From contig JAICUS010000055.1 of NCBI GenBank assembly GCA_025935735.1, positions 1 to 17,022 of the forward strand: 17,022 nucleotides of DNA. Direction: 5' to 3'. This document shows, in pieces, positions 1 to 8,549 of the stretch. The notes beneath the pieces are model-generated. The model worked only from the letters and a program-made list of their open reading frames with translations. It was not told the DNA's origin and did not search any database. This DNA comes from Solirubrobacteraceae bacterium. Lineage in GTDB: Bacteria; Actinomycetota; Thermoleophilia; Solirubrobacterales; Solirubrobacteraceae. The first letter of the stretch is position 1, and each line of letters opens with the position of its first letter. Both the position numbers and the translations under genes were made by a program.

Positions 1-930
1 CGGCCGCGGATCGACGTGACCGTCCGCATCTCCGGCTTCTTCCGCGACGCCTTCCCGCACCTCGTGAACGTGCTCGACGACGCGGTCACCCTGGTGGCGG
101 GCCTCGACGAGCCACTCGATCTGAACTTCGTCCGCAAGCACGCGCTGGCGGACCAGGCGGAGCTGCTGGGCGAGCTGGACGCGGACGCCGCCTGGCGGCG
201 GGCCACCGCGCGCGTGTTCGGCGGCCGGCCCGGGACGTACGGGACCGGCATCCTCCAGCTGGTGGACGTGCGCAACTGGCGCGACGACGCCGACCTCGCC
301 GAGGTCTACGAGGCCTGGGGCGGCCACGCCTACGGCCGCGGGCTCGGTGGCGTCGAGGCCCGCTCGGCCATGCGCCGGCAGTTCGCCCGGATCGACGTCG
401 CGGTCAAGAACGTCGACAACCGCGAGCACGACCTGCTCGACTCCAGCGACTACTTCGCCGAGCACGGCGGGATGATCGCCTACGTCCGCCACCTGGCCGG
501 CGCGGACCCGAAGGCGGTGATCGGCGACTCCTCGGACCCGTCGAAGCCGGCCGCGCGGTCGCTGAGCGAGGAGGCGCGGCGGGTGTTCCGCTCGCGCGTC
601 GCCAATCCCCGCTGGATCGCCTCGATGATGCGCCACGGCTACAAGGGCGCGTTCGAGCTCTCGGCCACCGTCGACTACCTGTTCGGCTACGACGCCACCG
701 CCGGTGTGGTCGAGGACTGGATGTACGAGTCGGTCACCCAGCGCTACGTCGGCGCGGACGAGGTGCGCGACTTCCTGCGCCGCTCGAACCCCTGGGCGCT
801 GCGGGCGATCGCCGAGCGGCTGCTCGAGGCGTCCGAGCGCGGGCTGTGGGCGGCCGAGGACGCGTCGCTGGAGCTGCTGCGCGAGGCGTATCTCGAGGTC
901 GAGGGCGAGCTCGAGGAGGCGTCGGCGTGA
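1..930 (+). CDS. cobN: Cobaltochelatase large subunit CobN, C-terminal part (5' end outside window)
   Basis: CobN is the large, porphyrin-binding subunit of the ATP-dependent chelatase that inserts Co2+ into hydrogenobyrinic acid a,c-diamide in the aerobic pathway. Only the last 309 codons are visible; the frame is open from base 1, and the GTG at 16 is an internal valine, not a start. The residues are typical of the CobN/BchH C-terminus: [14 protein letters not shown] near the left edge, [84 protein letters not shown] and [18 protein letters not shown]. Full CobN proteins are about 1,200 to 1,400 residues, so most of the gene lies upstream. The stop TGA overlaps the GTG of the next gene, its likely AAA+ partner. 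ChlH of magnesium chelatase is a homologue, but the setting in a B12 operon makes CobN the clear choice. Confidence 0.96.
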   Translation, partial: RPRIDVTVRISGFFRDAFPHLVNVLDDAVTLVAGLDEPLDLNFVRKHALADQAELLGELDADAAWRRATARVFGGRPGTYGTGILQLVDVRNWRDDADLAEVYEAWGGHAYGRGLGGVEARSAMRRQFARIDVAVKNVDNREHDLLDSSDYFAEHGGMIAYVRHLAGADPKAVIGDSSDPSKPAARSLSEEARRVFRSRVANPRWIASMMRHGYKGAFELSATVDYLFGYDATAGVVEDWMYESVTQRYVGADEVRDFLRRSNPWALRAIAERLLEASERGLWAAEDASLELLREAYLEVEGELEEASA

Positions 931-2861
931 ACTTCCCGTTCAGCGCGATCGTCGGCCAAGGCGATCTCCGGGAGGCCCTGCTGGCCTGCGCGGTCGAGCC
1001 GGCGATCGGCGGCGTACTGGTGCGCGGCGAGCGCGGGACGGCCAAGACGACCGCGGTGCGCGGACTCGCCCCCTTGCTGCCGCCGATCCGCGTGCGCGAG
1101 GGCGACCGCTACTCGGCCGACCCGGACGGCGAGCCCTCGCCCGACGGCGGCGGCGCGGTGGCCGAGCGGCCGGTGCGGCTGGTCGAGCTGCCGGTCGGCG
1201 CGACCGCCGACCGCGTGCTCGGCACGCTCGACCTCGAGCGCGCGCTGACCGCGGGCGCGCACGCGTTCCAGCCCGGGCTGCTGGCCGCCGCCCACCGCGG
1301 GATCCTCTACGTCGACGAGGTCAACCTGCTGCCCGACCACCTCGTCGACGTGCTGCTCGACGCCGCCGCGCTGGGCCGCAACCACGTCGAGCGCGACGGG
1401 CTCTCGGTCGCCCACGCCGCGCAGTTCCTGCTGGTCGGCACGATGAACCCGGAGGAGGGCGACCTGCGGCCGCAGCTGCTCGACCGCTTCGGGCTCTCGG
1501 TCGAAGTCGCCGGCGACCCGGACCCGGCCGTGCGCGTGGAGATCGTCCGCCGCCGGCTGGCCTTCGACGCGGACCCGCCGGCGTTCGCGGCGCGCTTCGC
1601 CGCCGATGAGCGCGAGCTGGCCGCGCGGGTGGCCGTTGCCCGGGAGCGGCTGGCGGACGTCCGCCTCGCGGACCGCACCCTGCTGCTGATCGCCGGCCTG
1701 TGCGCCCGCCTCGGCGTCGACGGCCACCGCGCCGACATCGTCTGTGCCCGCACCGCCCGCGCCCTCGCGGCGCTCGACGGGGCGGACGAGGTGGACCGCG
1801 ACCACGTTCGCCGCGCCGCCCGCCTCGCGCTGGCCCACCGCCGCCGTCGCGGGCCGCTGCAAGAGCCGGGCCTGGACGACGCCGAGCTGGATGCAGCGCT
1901 GGACGAGAGCGACGACCCCGAGCCGGACCCGTCGCCGAACGGCACGCCACCCCGCGGCGGCGCCCCGACCTCGGCGAACGGCGCTTCGAGGGACGCACCG
2001 GCCGAAGGCGCCCCCGCGAGCCGCGACTCGGCACCGGCCGACAGCGCACCGAGGGAGGCGCCCGCGGACGACGACCGCGCGTACCGCGCCGAGGCGCCGG
2101 CCGTCCCGCGCAACGACCCGCCCGCGCCCGCCGGCCGGGCGCCTCTGCTCGCGCTCGCGGGCGTCGGCCGCGGCGCGTCCGGCCGCCGCAGCCGCGCGGC
2201 CGGCGGCCCGCCCGTGGACAGCCGCGAGCGGGCCGGCGCGGTCGTCGACCTGGCCGCGGCCGCCACCCTGCGCGCCGCCACGGCCCGCCGGGCGATCGCC
2301 GGCGGTGAGGCGCTCGCGCCCGCCGACCTGCGCGAGCACGTGCGCGCCGGGCGGGAGGGCAACCTGGTGGTGTTCTGCGTGGATGCGTCGGGGTCGATGG
2401 GCGCGCGGCGGCGGATGGCGCGCGTCAAGGGCGCGATCCTCGGGCTGCTCACCGACGCCTACCAGCGCCGCGACCGCGTCGCGCTGATCACGTTCCGGGG
2501 CGACGGCGCCGAGCTCGTCCTGCCGCCGACCGGCAGCGTCGAGCGCGCCGCACGCCACCTGGCCGCGCTGCCCACGGGCGGCCGGACGCCGCTGGCCGCC
2601 GGCCTGGGCGAGGCCGAGCGGCTCATCCGCGCCGAGGCCCGGCGCGACCCGACTCGCCGGGCGCTGGCGGTCGTGGTCACCGACGGCCGCGCCACGCAGC
2701 GCCCGGAGGCGCTGGCGGCCGCGCACCGGCTCGGCCGGGCCGCCGCCGGCGTGATCGTGTTCGACGGCGAGCAGGGGCCGGTGCGGCTCGGGCTCGCCGG
2801 CGCGCTCGCCGAGGCGGCCGGCGGGCGCCTTCTCCCCCTGTCCGCGCTGGAGGCCGCATGA
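927..2861 (+). CDS. chlID: ChlI-ChlD-like AAA+ / VWA subunit of cobaltochelatase
   Basis: This 644-residue protein joins a ChlI/BchI-type AAA+ ATPase to a ChlD-type von Willebrand A domain and most likely powers cobalt insertion with CobN, replacing separate CobS and CobT subunits. Walker A is GERGTAKTT (residues 34-42), Walker B is GILYVDE (125-131), and [20 protein letters not shown] (171-190) carries the sensor and arginine-finger region. A Pro/Ala/Asp-rich linker spans about 325-430. The C-terminal VWA domain has an intact MIDAS motif, DASGSMG (D486, S488, S490). The start is GTG 927, overlapping the cobN stop, with GAGGAGG seven bases upstream; the frame is open farther upstream but not needed. 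Proteins of this build are often labelled magnesium chelatase. No photosynthesis gene is seen and the neighbours are cobN and cobO, so a cobalt role is inferred. M. tuberculosis has the same arrangement upstream of cobO-cobB. Confidence 0.92.
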   Translation: MNFPFSAIVGQGDLREALLACAVEPAIGGVLVRGERGTAKTTAVRGLAPLLPPIRVREGDRYSADPDGEPSPDGGGAVAERPVRLVELPVGATADRVLGTLDLERALTAGAHAFQPGLLAAAHRGILYVDEVNLLPDHLVDVLLDAAALGRNHVERDGLSVAHAAQFLLVGTMNPEEGDLRPQLLDRFGLSVEVAGDPDPAVRVEIVRRRLAFDADPPAFAARFAADERELAARVAVARERLADVRLADRTLLLIAGLCARLGVDGHRADIVCARTARALAALDGADEVDRDHVRRAARLALAHRRRRGPLQEPGLDDAELDAALDESDDPEPDPSPNGTPPRGGAPTSANGASRDAPAEGAPASRDSAPADSAPREAPADDDRAYRAEAPAVPRNDPPAPAGRAPLLALAGVGRGASGRRSRAAGGPPVDSRERAGAVVDLAAAATLRAATARRAIAGGEALAPADLREHVRAGREGNLVVFCVDASGSMGARRRMARVKGAILGLLTDAYQRRDRVALITFRGDGAELVLPPTGSVERAARHLAALPTGGRTPLAAGLGEAERLIRAEARRDPTRRALAVVVTDGRATQRPEALAAAHRLGRAAAGVIVFDGEQGPVRLGLAGALAEAAGGRLLPLSALEAA

Positions 2862-3448
2862 GCACTGTCGACGTCCCGCACACCCCCGACGATCGCGGCA
2901 GCGCGGAGCCCAAGCGCCGCAAGCCGCGCGACCGGCCGCTGCTGATCGTGCTCACCGGCCACGGCAAGGGCAAGTCGACCAGCGCGTTCGGGATGCTCAT
3001 GCGCTCGTGGGCGCGCGGCTACCGCTGCGGCGTCTTCCAGTTCGTGAAGTCCGGCAAGTGGAAGGTCGGCGAGCTCAAGGCCGCCCAGACCCTCGGCGGC
3101 ATCGACTGGGAGAAGATGGGCGACGGCTGGACCTGGATCTCCAAGGACCTCGAGGAGTCGGCCGACAAGGCGCGCGCCGGCTGGGAGGAGGTCAAGAAGC
3201 GGATCGCCGAGGAGCGCTACGAGTTCCTGCTGCTGGACGAGCTCACGTACGCGATCAAGTACGGCTGGATCCCCGAGGACGAGATCGTCACGACGCTGAA
3301 GAACCGCCCCGGCTTCCAACACGTCGTGGTCACCGGCCGGGACGCCTCCCCCGGGCTCGTCGCCGCGGCCGACCTCGTCAGCGAGGTGGTCAAGGTCAAG
3401 CACCCGATGGACCAGGGCATCCGCGCCCAGCAGGGGATCGAGTGGTGA
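2858..3448 (+). CDS. cobO: Corrinoid adenosyltransferase CobO (BtuR/CobA type)
   Basis: CobO transfers the 5'-deoxyadenosyl group of ATP to Co(I) corrinoids, making adenosylcobyrinate diamide and its relatives. The 196-residue protein has the diagnostic modified P-loop GHGKGKST (34-41), the acidic strand LLLDELTYAIKYGW (124-137), VVTGRDA (157-163) and the ending KHPMDQGIRAQQGIEW, all standard for the BtuR/CobO family. The first 25 or so residues are charged and probably disordered. ATG 2858 overlaps the preceding stop as ATGA and has GGAGG four bases upstream. Length is normal for the family. It acts just after CobN-dependent cobalt insertion, which matches its position beside the chelatase genes. 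Confidence 0.97.
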   Translation: MSTVDVPHTPDDRGSAEPKRRKPRDRPLLIVLTGHGKGKSTSAFGMLMRSWARGYRCGVFQFVKSGKWKVGELKAAQTLGGIDWEKMGDGWTWISKDLEESADKARAGWEEVKKRIAEERYEFLLLDELTYAIKYGWIPEDEIVTTLKNRPGFQHVVVTGRDASPGLVAAADLVSEVVKVKHPMDQGIRAQQGIEW

Positions 3449-4761
3449 TCCCGCGGCTCGTCATCGCCGGGACGAGCTCGGGCGCGGGCAAGACGACCGT
3501 GGCGACGGGGCTGATCGCCGCGCTGGCCGGCCGCGGCGCCAAGCCCGCCCCGTTCAAGGTCGGCCCGGACTTCATCGACCCGAGCTACCACGCGCTGGCC
3601 GCCGGACGCCCCGGCCGCAACCTGGACGCCTTCCTGTCCGGCCCGGAGCTGATCGCGCCGCTGCTGCGCCACGGCTCCGCCGGCGCCGGGATCGCGGTGG
3701 TCGAAGGCGTGATGGGCCTCTACGACGGCGCGTCCGGCCGGGGCGAGCTGGCCTCCACCGCGCACGTGGCGAAGCTGCTCCGGGCGCCCGTCGTGCTCGT
3801 CGTCGACGCGGCCGCGATGGCCCGCAGCGTGGCGGCGATCGTGCACGGCTACAAGACCTTCGACCCCGAGGTGAACGTCGCGGGCGTGATCCTCAACCGG
3901 GTCGGCGGCGACTTCCACGCGGCGCTGCTGCGCGACGCGCTGGACGGCACGCCGGTGCTGGGCGCGCTCCCGCGCGACGAGGGCCTCGCGGTGCCGGAGC
4001 GCCACCTCGGCCTCGTGCCCGTGGCCGAGCGCGAGCCTCGCGCGCGAGAGACCATCGACCGGCTCGGTACGGCCATCGCCGCCCATTGCGACCTCGAGGC
4101 GCTGGAGGCGCTGGCCCGCAGCGCTCCGGAGCTGCCCGGCCCGGCCTGGTCGCCCGCTGAAGACGGCCCACCCGCCCCGCCCGCGCGGATCGCCATCGCC
4201 CGCGGCCCGGCGTTCTCGTTCCACTACGAGGAGAACCTCGAGCTGCTGCGGGGGGCGGGCGCGGAGCTCGTCCCGTTCGACCCGCTGAGCGACGAGGCGC
4301 TCCCGGACGCCCAGGCACTGATCCTGGCCGGCGGCTTCCCCGAGGTGTTCGGGGCCGAGCTGTCGGCCAACACGCGGCTGCGCGACGAGATCGCCGCGTT
4401 CGCCGGCCCGGTCCTCGCCGAGTGCGGCGGGCTCCTCTACCTGGCCCGCGAGCTCGACGGCCATCCGATGTGCGGCGTGCTCGATGTGAACGCGCACATG
4501 ACGCCGCGGCTGACCCTCGGATACCGCGAGGCGACCGCGCGCGCCGACCACCCCGTCTGGCCTGTGGGAACGCTCGTGCGAGGCCACGAGTTCCACCGCT
4601 CGCGGGTCACCCCGGAGGGCGGCGCCTGGGAGCACGCGCGGGGCCGCGAGGGGCACGTCCAGGGCCTGGTCCACGCCTCCTACCTGCACACGCACTGGGC
4701 GGCCACGCCGGAGGTCGCGCGCCGCGTGGTCGCCGCCGCGGCGCGGGAGGCGCTGGTGTGA
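3445..4761 (+). CDS. cobB: Hydrogenobyrinic acid a,c-diamide synthase CobB
   Basis: CobB (CbiA in the anaerobic naming) uses glutamine and ATP to amidate the a and c side chains of hydrogenobyrinic acid. The 438-residue protein has an N-terminal P-loop synthetase domain with GTSSGAGKTT (9-18) and PFKVGPDFIDPSYH (36-49), GVMGLYDGASG in the middle, and a C-terminal class I glutamine amidotransferase domain with the nucleophile in AECGGLLY (Cys327) and a late SYLHTHW carrying the catalytic-type histidine. Start GTG 3445 overlaps the cobO stop as GTGA, with AGGGG eight bases upstream; in-frame GTGs farther upstream lie inside cobO and would add no domain. CobQ is excluded because the a,c-diamide synthase N-terminus and length fit better. 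The neighbours cobN, chlID and cobO are the next enzymes on the pathway. Confidence 0.96.
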   Translation: MIPRLVIAGTSSGAGKTTVATGLIAALAGRGAKPAPFKVGPDFIDPSYHALAAGRPGRNLDAFLSGPELIAPLLRHGSAGAGIAVVEGVMGLYDGASGRGELASTAHVAKLLRAPVVLVVDAAAMARSVAAIVHGYKTFDPEVNVAGVILNRVGGDFHAALLRDALDGTPVLGALPRDEGLAVPERHLGLVPVAEREPRARETIDRLGTAIAAHCDLEALEALARSAPELPGPAWSPAEDGPPAPPARIAIARGPAFSFHYEENLELLRGAGAELVPFDPLSDEALPDAQALILAGGFPEVFGAELSANTRLRDEIAAFAGPVLAECGGLLYLARELDGHPMCGVLDVNAHMTPRLTLGYREATARADHPVWPVGTLVRGHEFHRSRVTPEGGAWEHARGREGHVQGLVHASYLHTHWAATPEVARRVVAAAAREALV

Positions 4762-5435
4762 GGCTGATCGGCGTCGGCGTCGGTCCGGGCGACCCGGAGC
4801 ACCTCACGCTCAAGGCCCTGCGCGTCCTGCGCACGGCCGACCGCGTGTTCGCGCCCGCGGGCGGCCGCGCGGCGGCGATCGTGGCCGAGCACGTGAGCGT
4901 GTCCCCGCTCGAGTTCGCGATGACCGACGCGGGCGCCCGCGACGAGCACTGGGACCGCGCCGGCGCGGCCATCGCCGAGGTGGCCAGGACCGGGACCGCC
5001 GCCTTCGCCACCCTCGGCGACCCGAATCTCTACTCCACGTTCGCGTATGTTGCCGAGACTGTTCGCAATCTCGTTCCCGAGATCGTGATCGAGATCATTC
5101 CCGGGATCACTGCCATGCAGGATCTCGCCGCCCGCTCAGGAACCGTGCTCGCCGAGGGCACCGAGCGGCTCGCGCTGGTCCCCTACACCGCCGGCGACGA
5201 TCCGCTCCGGGCCGCGCTGGAGAGCTTCGACACCGTCGTCGTGTACAAGGGCGGCCGGCAGCTGCCGCAGCTGCTGGAAGCGGTCCGCGACGCCGGCGCG
5301 CTGGACCGCGCCGTCTACGGCGAGCAGCTCGGGCTGCCCGACGAGCGCGTCGGCGCGCCCCGCGACGGCGCCGGGCCGTACATGTCGACCGTGATCGTCC
5401 CCGCCGCCCGCGAGCGCCGCGGAGGCCGGATATGA
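4758..5435 (+). CDS. cobI: Precorrin-2 C20-methyltransferase CobI/CbiL
   Basis: This enzyme methylates C20 of precorrin-2 with S-adenosylmethionine to give precorrin-3A. The 225-residue protein has the class III methyltransferase fold: GVGVGPGDPEHLTLKALRVL (5-24), the SAM-loop LGDPNLYSTF (86-95), IPGITAMQDLAARSG (114-128) and VVVYKGGRQLP (160-170), a pattern that singles out the CobI/CbiL group among corrin methyltransferases. GTG 4758 overlaps the cobB stop as GTGA, and GGGAGG lies seven bases upstream. Residues 90-130 are encoded with many A- or T-ending codons, unlike the rest of the operon. Sequence alone does not decide whether the preferred substrate is precorrin-2 or cobalt-factor II; the aerobic companions argue for precorrin-2. 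Confidence 0.93.
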   Translation: MRLIGVGVGPGDPEHLTLKALRVLRTADRVFAPAGGRAAAIVAEHVSVSPLEFAMTDAGARDEHWDRAGAAIAEVARTGTAAFATLGDPNLYSTFAYVAETVRNLVPEIVIEIIPGITAMQDLAARSGTVLAEGTERLALVPYTAGDDPLRAALESFDTVVVYKGGRQLPQLLEAVRDAGALDRAVYGEQLGLPDERVGAPRDGAGPYMSTVIVPAARERRGGRI

Positions 5436-6169
5436 GCGGCTCCGCCCACGGCGCCGAGCCCGAGGCCGTCGTCGAGACCGCCCTGCACCGCGCGCCGGCC
5501 GAGTGCAAGGTCCTCGCGACGGGCGTCTTCATCGTCGCCGTCGCGCTCGTCCCCCGCGGACCCGTGTTCTGGCCGTTCGCAATCGACGCCGCGCTGCTGG
5601 CGCTCGTCGCCGTCGCCGCGCAGACCTCGCCGCGGCTGCTGGCCGGCCGGCTGGCCATCGAGGCGCCGTTCGTATTGTTCGTGATCCTGTTGCCAATCGT
5701 GTCCGGCCGCGCGGGGCTGTGGCTGGCGCTGGGGATCCTGTGCAAGGCGACGCTCGCCGTGCTCGCCACCGGCGTGCTCGCCTGGACCACGCCGGCGCCG
5801 GACATCCTGCGCGGCGCCGAGCGGCTCGGCGCCCCCCGGCAGCTCACCGCGATCGCCGGCTTCGCGCTGCGCTACCTCCAACTGCTGCTCGACGAGCTGC
5901 GCCGGATGCGGCTCGCCCGTGCCCAGCGCGGCGACGACGCCCGCTGGCTGTGGCAGGCGCAGAGCCTCGGGCACACGCTCGCGGCGCTGACCGTGCGCAG
6001 CTTCGAGCGCGGCGAGCGCGTCCACGCGGCGATGCTGGCCCGCGGCTATGACGGTCGCATGCCGGTGCTCGACCTCGCGCCGCGCGCGCCGGCGCTCGCC
6101 TGGCCGGCCGCGCTCGTCCTGCCGGTCGCGGCGCTCGCCGTGCTGGCCGCCGCCCGGGGGTGGATGTGA
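5432..6169 (+). CDS. cbiQ: CbiQ, transmembrane (T) component of cobalt ECF transporter
   Basis: CbiQ is the energy-coupling membrane subunit of the CbiMNQO cobalt importer. It links the substrate-capturing CbiM to the ATPase CbiO. The 245-residue protein has hydrophobic segments at about 27-45, 48-64, 76-92, 95-118 and 221-241. In the cytoplasmic region between them, coupling-helix motifs of the ECF T family are visible: LRYLQLLLDELRRMRLARAQ and SFERGERVHAAMLARGYDG, the latter with the conserved Ala-Arg-Gly. ATG 5432 overlaps the cobI stop as ATGA and is preceded by GGAGG at six bases. The next gene carries the cognate CbiO domain, while cbiM lies three genes farther on, so the transporter is split by methyltransferase genes. 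Nickel transport cannot be excluded from sequence, but the B12 operon points to cobalt. Confidence 0.93.
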   Translation: MSGSAHGAEPEAVVETALHRAPAECKVLATGVFIVAVALVPRGPVFWPFAIDAALLALVAVAAQTSPRLLAGRLAIEAPFVLFVILLPIVSGRAGLWLALGILCKATLAVLATGVLAWTTPAPDILRGAERLGAPRQLTAIAGFALRYLQLLLDELRRMRLARAQRGDDARWLWQAQSLGHTLAALTVRSFERGERVHAAMLARGYDGRMPVLDLAPRAPALAWPAALVLPVAALAVLAAARGWM

Positions 6170-7839
6170 GCGCGGCGCTGCTGGTCGTCGGGCACGGCTC
6201 GCGCGACGCCGACGGCGTCGAGGAGTTCTGGCAGCTGGCCGAGCACGTCCGCGAGGCGGCGGCCGAGCTGCCCGTCGGCTTCGGCTTCATCGAGCTGACC
6301 GAGCCGCTCGTGGACGCCGGGATCGACGAGCTGGTGGCCCGCGGGAGCACCGACGTGGTGTCGATCCCGCTCGTGTTGCTGGCCGCCGGGCACCTCAAGA
6401 ACGACGGTCCCGCCGCGCTGGCCCGGGCGCGCATGCGCCACCCCGGCGTGGCGTTCCGCATGGGGCGCGACCTGGGCATCGACCCGGCCGTGCTGGCCGT
6501 GACGGAGGAGCGGGCGCGCGACGCGCTGGGCGACGCCGGCCCGGCGGACACCGCGGTCGTGCTCGTGGCCCGCGGATCCAGCGACCCCGACGCCACCTCC
6601 GACCTCTTCAAGCTCGCGCGGCTGCTGGCCGACAAGCGCGGCCTCGGCCTCGTCGAGCCGGCGTTCGCCGGCGTGGCCAAGCCCACCGTCACCGAGGCGC
6701 TGGAGCGCTGCCGGCGCCTGGGCGCGCGGCGGATCGCCGTGGTCCCGTTCTTCCTGTTCACCGGCATCCTCGTGCCGCGGATCTACGCCGAGGCGGCCGA
6801 CTGGGCGCTCGAGCATCCCGACATCGATGTGCGGGCCGGCGGGCACCTCGGGCCGGACCGGCGGCTCGCCCGGGTCGTGCTCGAGCGCTACCGCGAGGCG
6901 CTGACCGGCCCGGTGCGCATGAACTGCGACCTCTGCACCTATCGCGTGCGGCTGCCCGGCTACGAGGACAAGGTCGGGATGCCGATCTCGCTCACCCCGC
7001 ACGGCGACGGTCCGGCCCGCGGGCGCCGCCGCGTGCGCCGGGCGACGCGGGCGCCGCTGCCGCCGCCGGCCATCCCGCGGCCCGCGCCGGCGACCGCGGT
7101 CCCCGAAGGCGCGCCGCCGGCCCTGGAGCTGCGCGGCCTGCACTACGCCTACCCCGACGGGACGGCCGCGCTGGCCGGCGTCGACCTGCGCCTGGCGCCC
7201 GGCGAGCGGCTCGCCGTGCTCGGGCCCAACGGGGCCGGCAAGACGACGCTGGCACTCGCTGCCTGCGGCGCGCTCGAGGACCTCGGCGGCACGGTCGAGG
7301 TCGGCGGCGAGACCCGACCGCGCGCCGAGCTGCGCCGCCGCGTCGGGATCGTCTTCCAGGACCCCGACGACCAGCTGTTCATGCCGACCGTCGAGGCCGA
7401 CGTCGCCTTCGGGCCGGCCAAGCAGGGCCTGCGGGGCGACGCGCTGCGCGGGCGCGTGGCCTCCGCGCTGGACGCGGTCGGCCTGACCGGATTCGGCTCG
7501 CGGGCGCCGCACGCTTTGAGCGCCGGCGAGCGCCGGCGGGCGGCGATCGCCGGCGTGCTGGCCTGCGAGCCCGACGTGCTCGTGCTCGACGAGCCGACCG
7601 GCGCGCTGGATCCCGCCGCCCGGCGCGAGCTGCTCGACGTGCTGGTGTCGCTGCGGATCGCCGTCCTGCTGGTCACCCACGACCTCCCCTACGCGCTCGA
7701 GCTGTGCCCGCGCGCGGTCGTGCTCGACCGCGGCCAGGTGGTGGCCGACGGGCCCGCGCGCGAGATCCTGTCCGACGCCGGGTTCATGGCCGCCCACCGG
7801 CTGGAGCTCCCGGCCGGCTTCAACCCGCTGGCGGCATGA
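6166..7839 (+). CDS. cbiX-cbiO: Fusion: CbiX cobaltochelatase + CbiO ECF-transporter ATPase
   Basis: A single 557-residue frame carries two functions. Residues 1 to about 260 are a long-form CbiX, which inserts Co2+ into sirohydrochlorin. VVGHGSRD holds His10 and LLAAGHLKND holds His76, the expected metal-handling histidines; the second internal repeat (LVARGSSDPD, FFLFTGILVP) has lost both. MNCDLC (252-257) fits the MXCXXC motif reported to hold a 4Fe-4S centre in long CbiX. A Pro/Arg/Ala-rich linker spans about 280-317. Residues 320-557 are a complete ABC ATPase of the CbiO class: Walker A GPNGAGKTT (353-361), Q-loop FQDPDDQLF, signature LSAGE (451-455), Walker B VLVLDEP and H-loop VTHD (His505). 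GTG 6166 overlaps the cbiQ stop as GTGA. There is no stop, internal RBS or frame change between the halves. ATPase partners would be CbiQ and CbiM. CbiX is an early-insertion enzyme, which is odd beside cobN; it could instead serve sirohaem synthesis or cobalt delivery. Confidence 0.93.
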   Translation: MSAALLVVGHGSRDADGVEEFWQLAEHVREAAAELPVGFGFIELTEPLVDAGIDELVARGSTDVVSIPLVLLAAGHLKNDGPAALARARMRHPGVAFRMGRDLGIDPAVLAVTEERARDALGDAGPADTAVVLVARGSSDPDATSDLFKLARLLADKRGLGLVEPAFAGVAKPTVTEALERCRRLGARRIAVVPFFLFTGILVPRIYAEAADWALEHPDIDVRAGGHLGPDRRLARVVLERYREALTGPVRMNCDLCTYRVRLPGYEDKVGMPISLTPHGDGPARGRRRVRRATRAPLPPPAIPRPAPATAVPEGAPPALELRGLHYAYPDGTAALAGVDLRLAPGERLAVLGPNGAGKTTLALAACGALEDLGGTVEVGGETRPRAELRRRVGIVFQDPDDQLFMPTVEADVAFGPAKQGLRGDALRGRVASALDAVGLTGFGSRAPHALSAGERRRAAIAGVLACEPDVLVLDEPTGALDPAARRELLDVLVSLRIAVLLVTHDLPYALELCPRAVVLDRGQVVADGPAREILSDAGFMAAHRLELPAGFNPLAA

Positions 7840-8549
7840 CGGGCTCGCTGCGCATCGTCGGCCTCGGCCCGGGCGACCCGGCGCTGCGGACGGTCGCCGC
7901 CGAGCGGGCCGTCCGCGAGGCGGACGTCGTCGTCGGCTACGCGCCCTACGTCGACCAGTGCGCCGACCTGCTCGACGGCCAGGAGGTGCTGCGCGGGCGG
8001 ATGGGCGAGGAGGAGGCTCGCGCGCTCGAGGCCGTGCAGCGCGCCGCGGCGGGGGCCCGGGTGGCGCTCGTGTCGAGCGGCGACGCGGGCGTCTACGGCA
8101 TGGCGGCCCGCACGCTCGCCGCGGCGGCCGGCGTCGAGGTCGAGGTGATCCCGGGGGTGACCGCGGCGCTCGCGGTGGCGGCGCGGGTGGGCGCGCCGCT
8201 GGCCGACGACTGGGCCAGCCTCTCGCTGTCGGACCTGAGCCTGCCCTGGGATTCCGTGGCCCGGCGGCTGTCCGCGCTGGCCGCGTCCGGGATCGCCCTC
8301 GCGCTCTACAACCCGCGCTCGCGCACCCGGCCGCTGGAGCGCGCGCTGGCGGTGCTGCGCGAGCACCGGGCGCCGGACACGCCGGTGATCGTGGCGACGG
8401 ACGTGGCCCGGCCGGACGAGTCGATCGTGGCGACGACGCTCGGCGCGCTCGACCCGGAGGCGGTGACGATGCGCTCGCTGCTGCTCGTGGCCGGGGACAC
8501 CACATGCTGGGCCGGCCGCTGGCTGATCGCGACGAGGGCCGCGGCGTGA
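7836..8549 (+). CDS. cobJ: Precorrin-3B C17-methyltransferase CobJ/CbiH
   Basis: CobJ methylates C17 of precorrin-3B and drives ring contraction to precorrin-4. The 237-residue protein shows GLGPGDPALRTVAAERAVRE (9-28), VVGYAPYVDQ (32-41), the SAM-loop SGDAGVYGMA (81-90), VIPGVTAALAVAARVGAPL, LSLSDLSLPW and LALYNPRSRTRPL (156-168); the YNPRSRTR stretch is diagnostic for CobJ/CbiH. This is the methyltransferase domain only, with no fused CobG or CbiG domain. ATG 7836 overlaps the cbiX-cbiO stop as ATGA; no clear Shine-Dalgarno sequence is visible, so expression probably relies on translational coupling. Its aerobic substrate, precorrin-3B, needs a CobG or CobZ oxygenase, which is not in the window. 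Confidence 0.95.
   Translation: MTGSLRIVGLGPGDPALRTVAAERAVREADVVVGYAPYVDQCADLLDGQEVLRGRMGEEEARALEAVQRAAAGARVALVSSGDAGVYGMAARTLAAAAGVEVEVIPGVTAALAVAARVGAPLADDWASLSLSDLSLPWDSVARRLSALAASGIALALYNPRSRTRPLERALAVLREHRAPDTPVIVATDVARPDESIVATTLGALDPEAVTMRSLLLVAGDTTCWAGRWLIATRAAA

Noticed and set aside
927..2861. Magnesium chelatase for chlorophyll synthesis.
   Set aside because: The ChlI-ChlD resemblance is real, but it sits between cobN and cobO and no photosynthesis gene is present; a cobalt role is far more likely.
7000..7130. Possible assembly error or lost stop joining cbiX to cbiO.
   Set aside because: The frame is continuous through a compositionally normal linker, codon use matches both sides, and no second start with a ribosome binding site is seen before the CbiO domain. 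Kept as a genuine fusion, pending an independent assembly.
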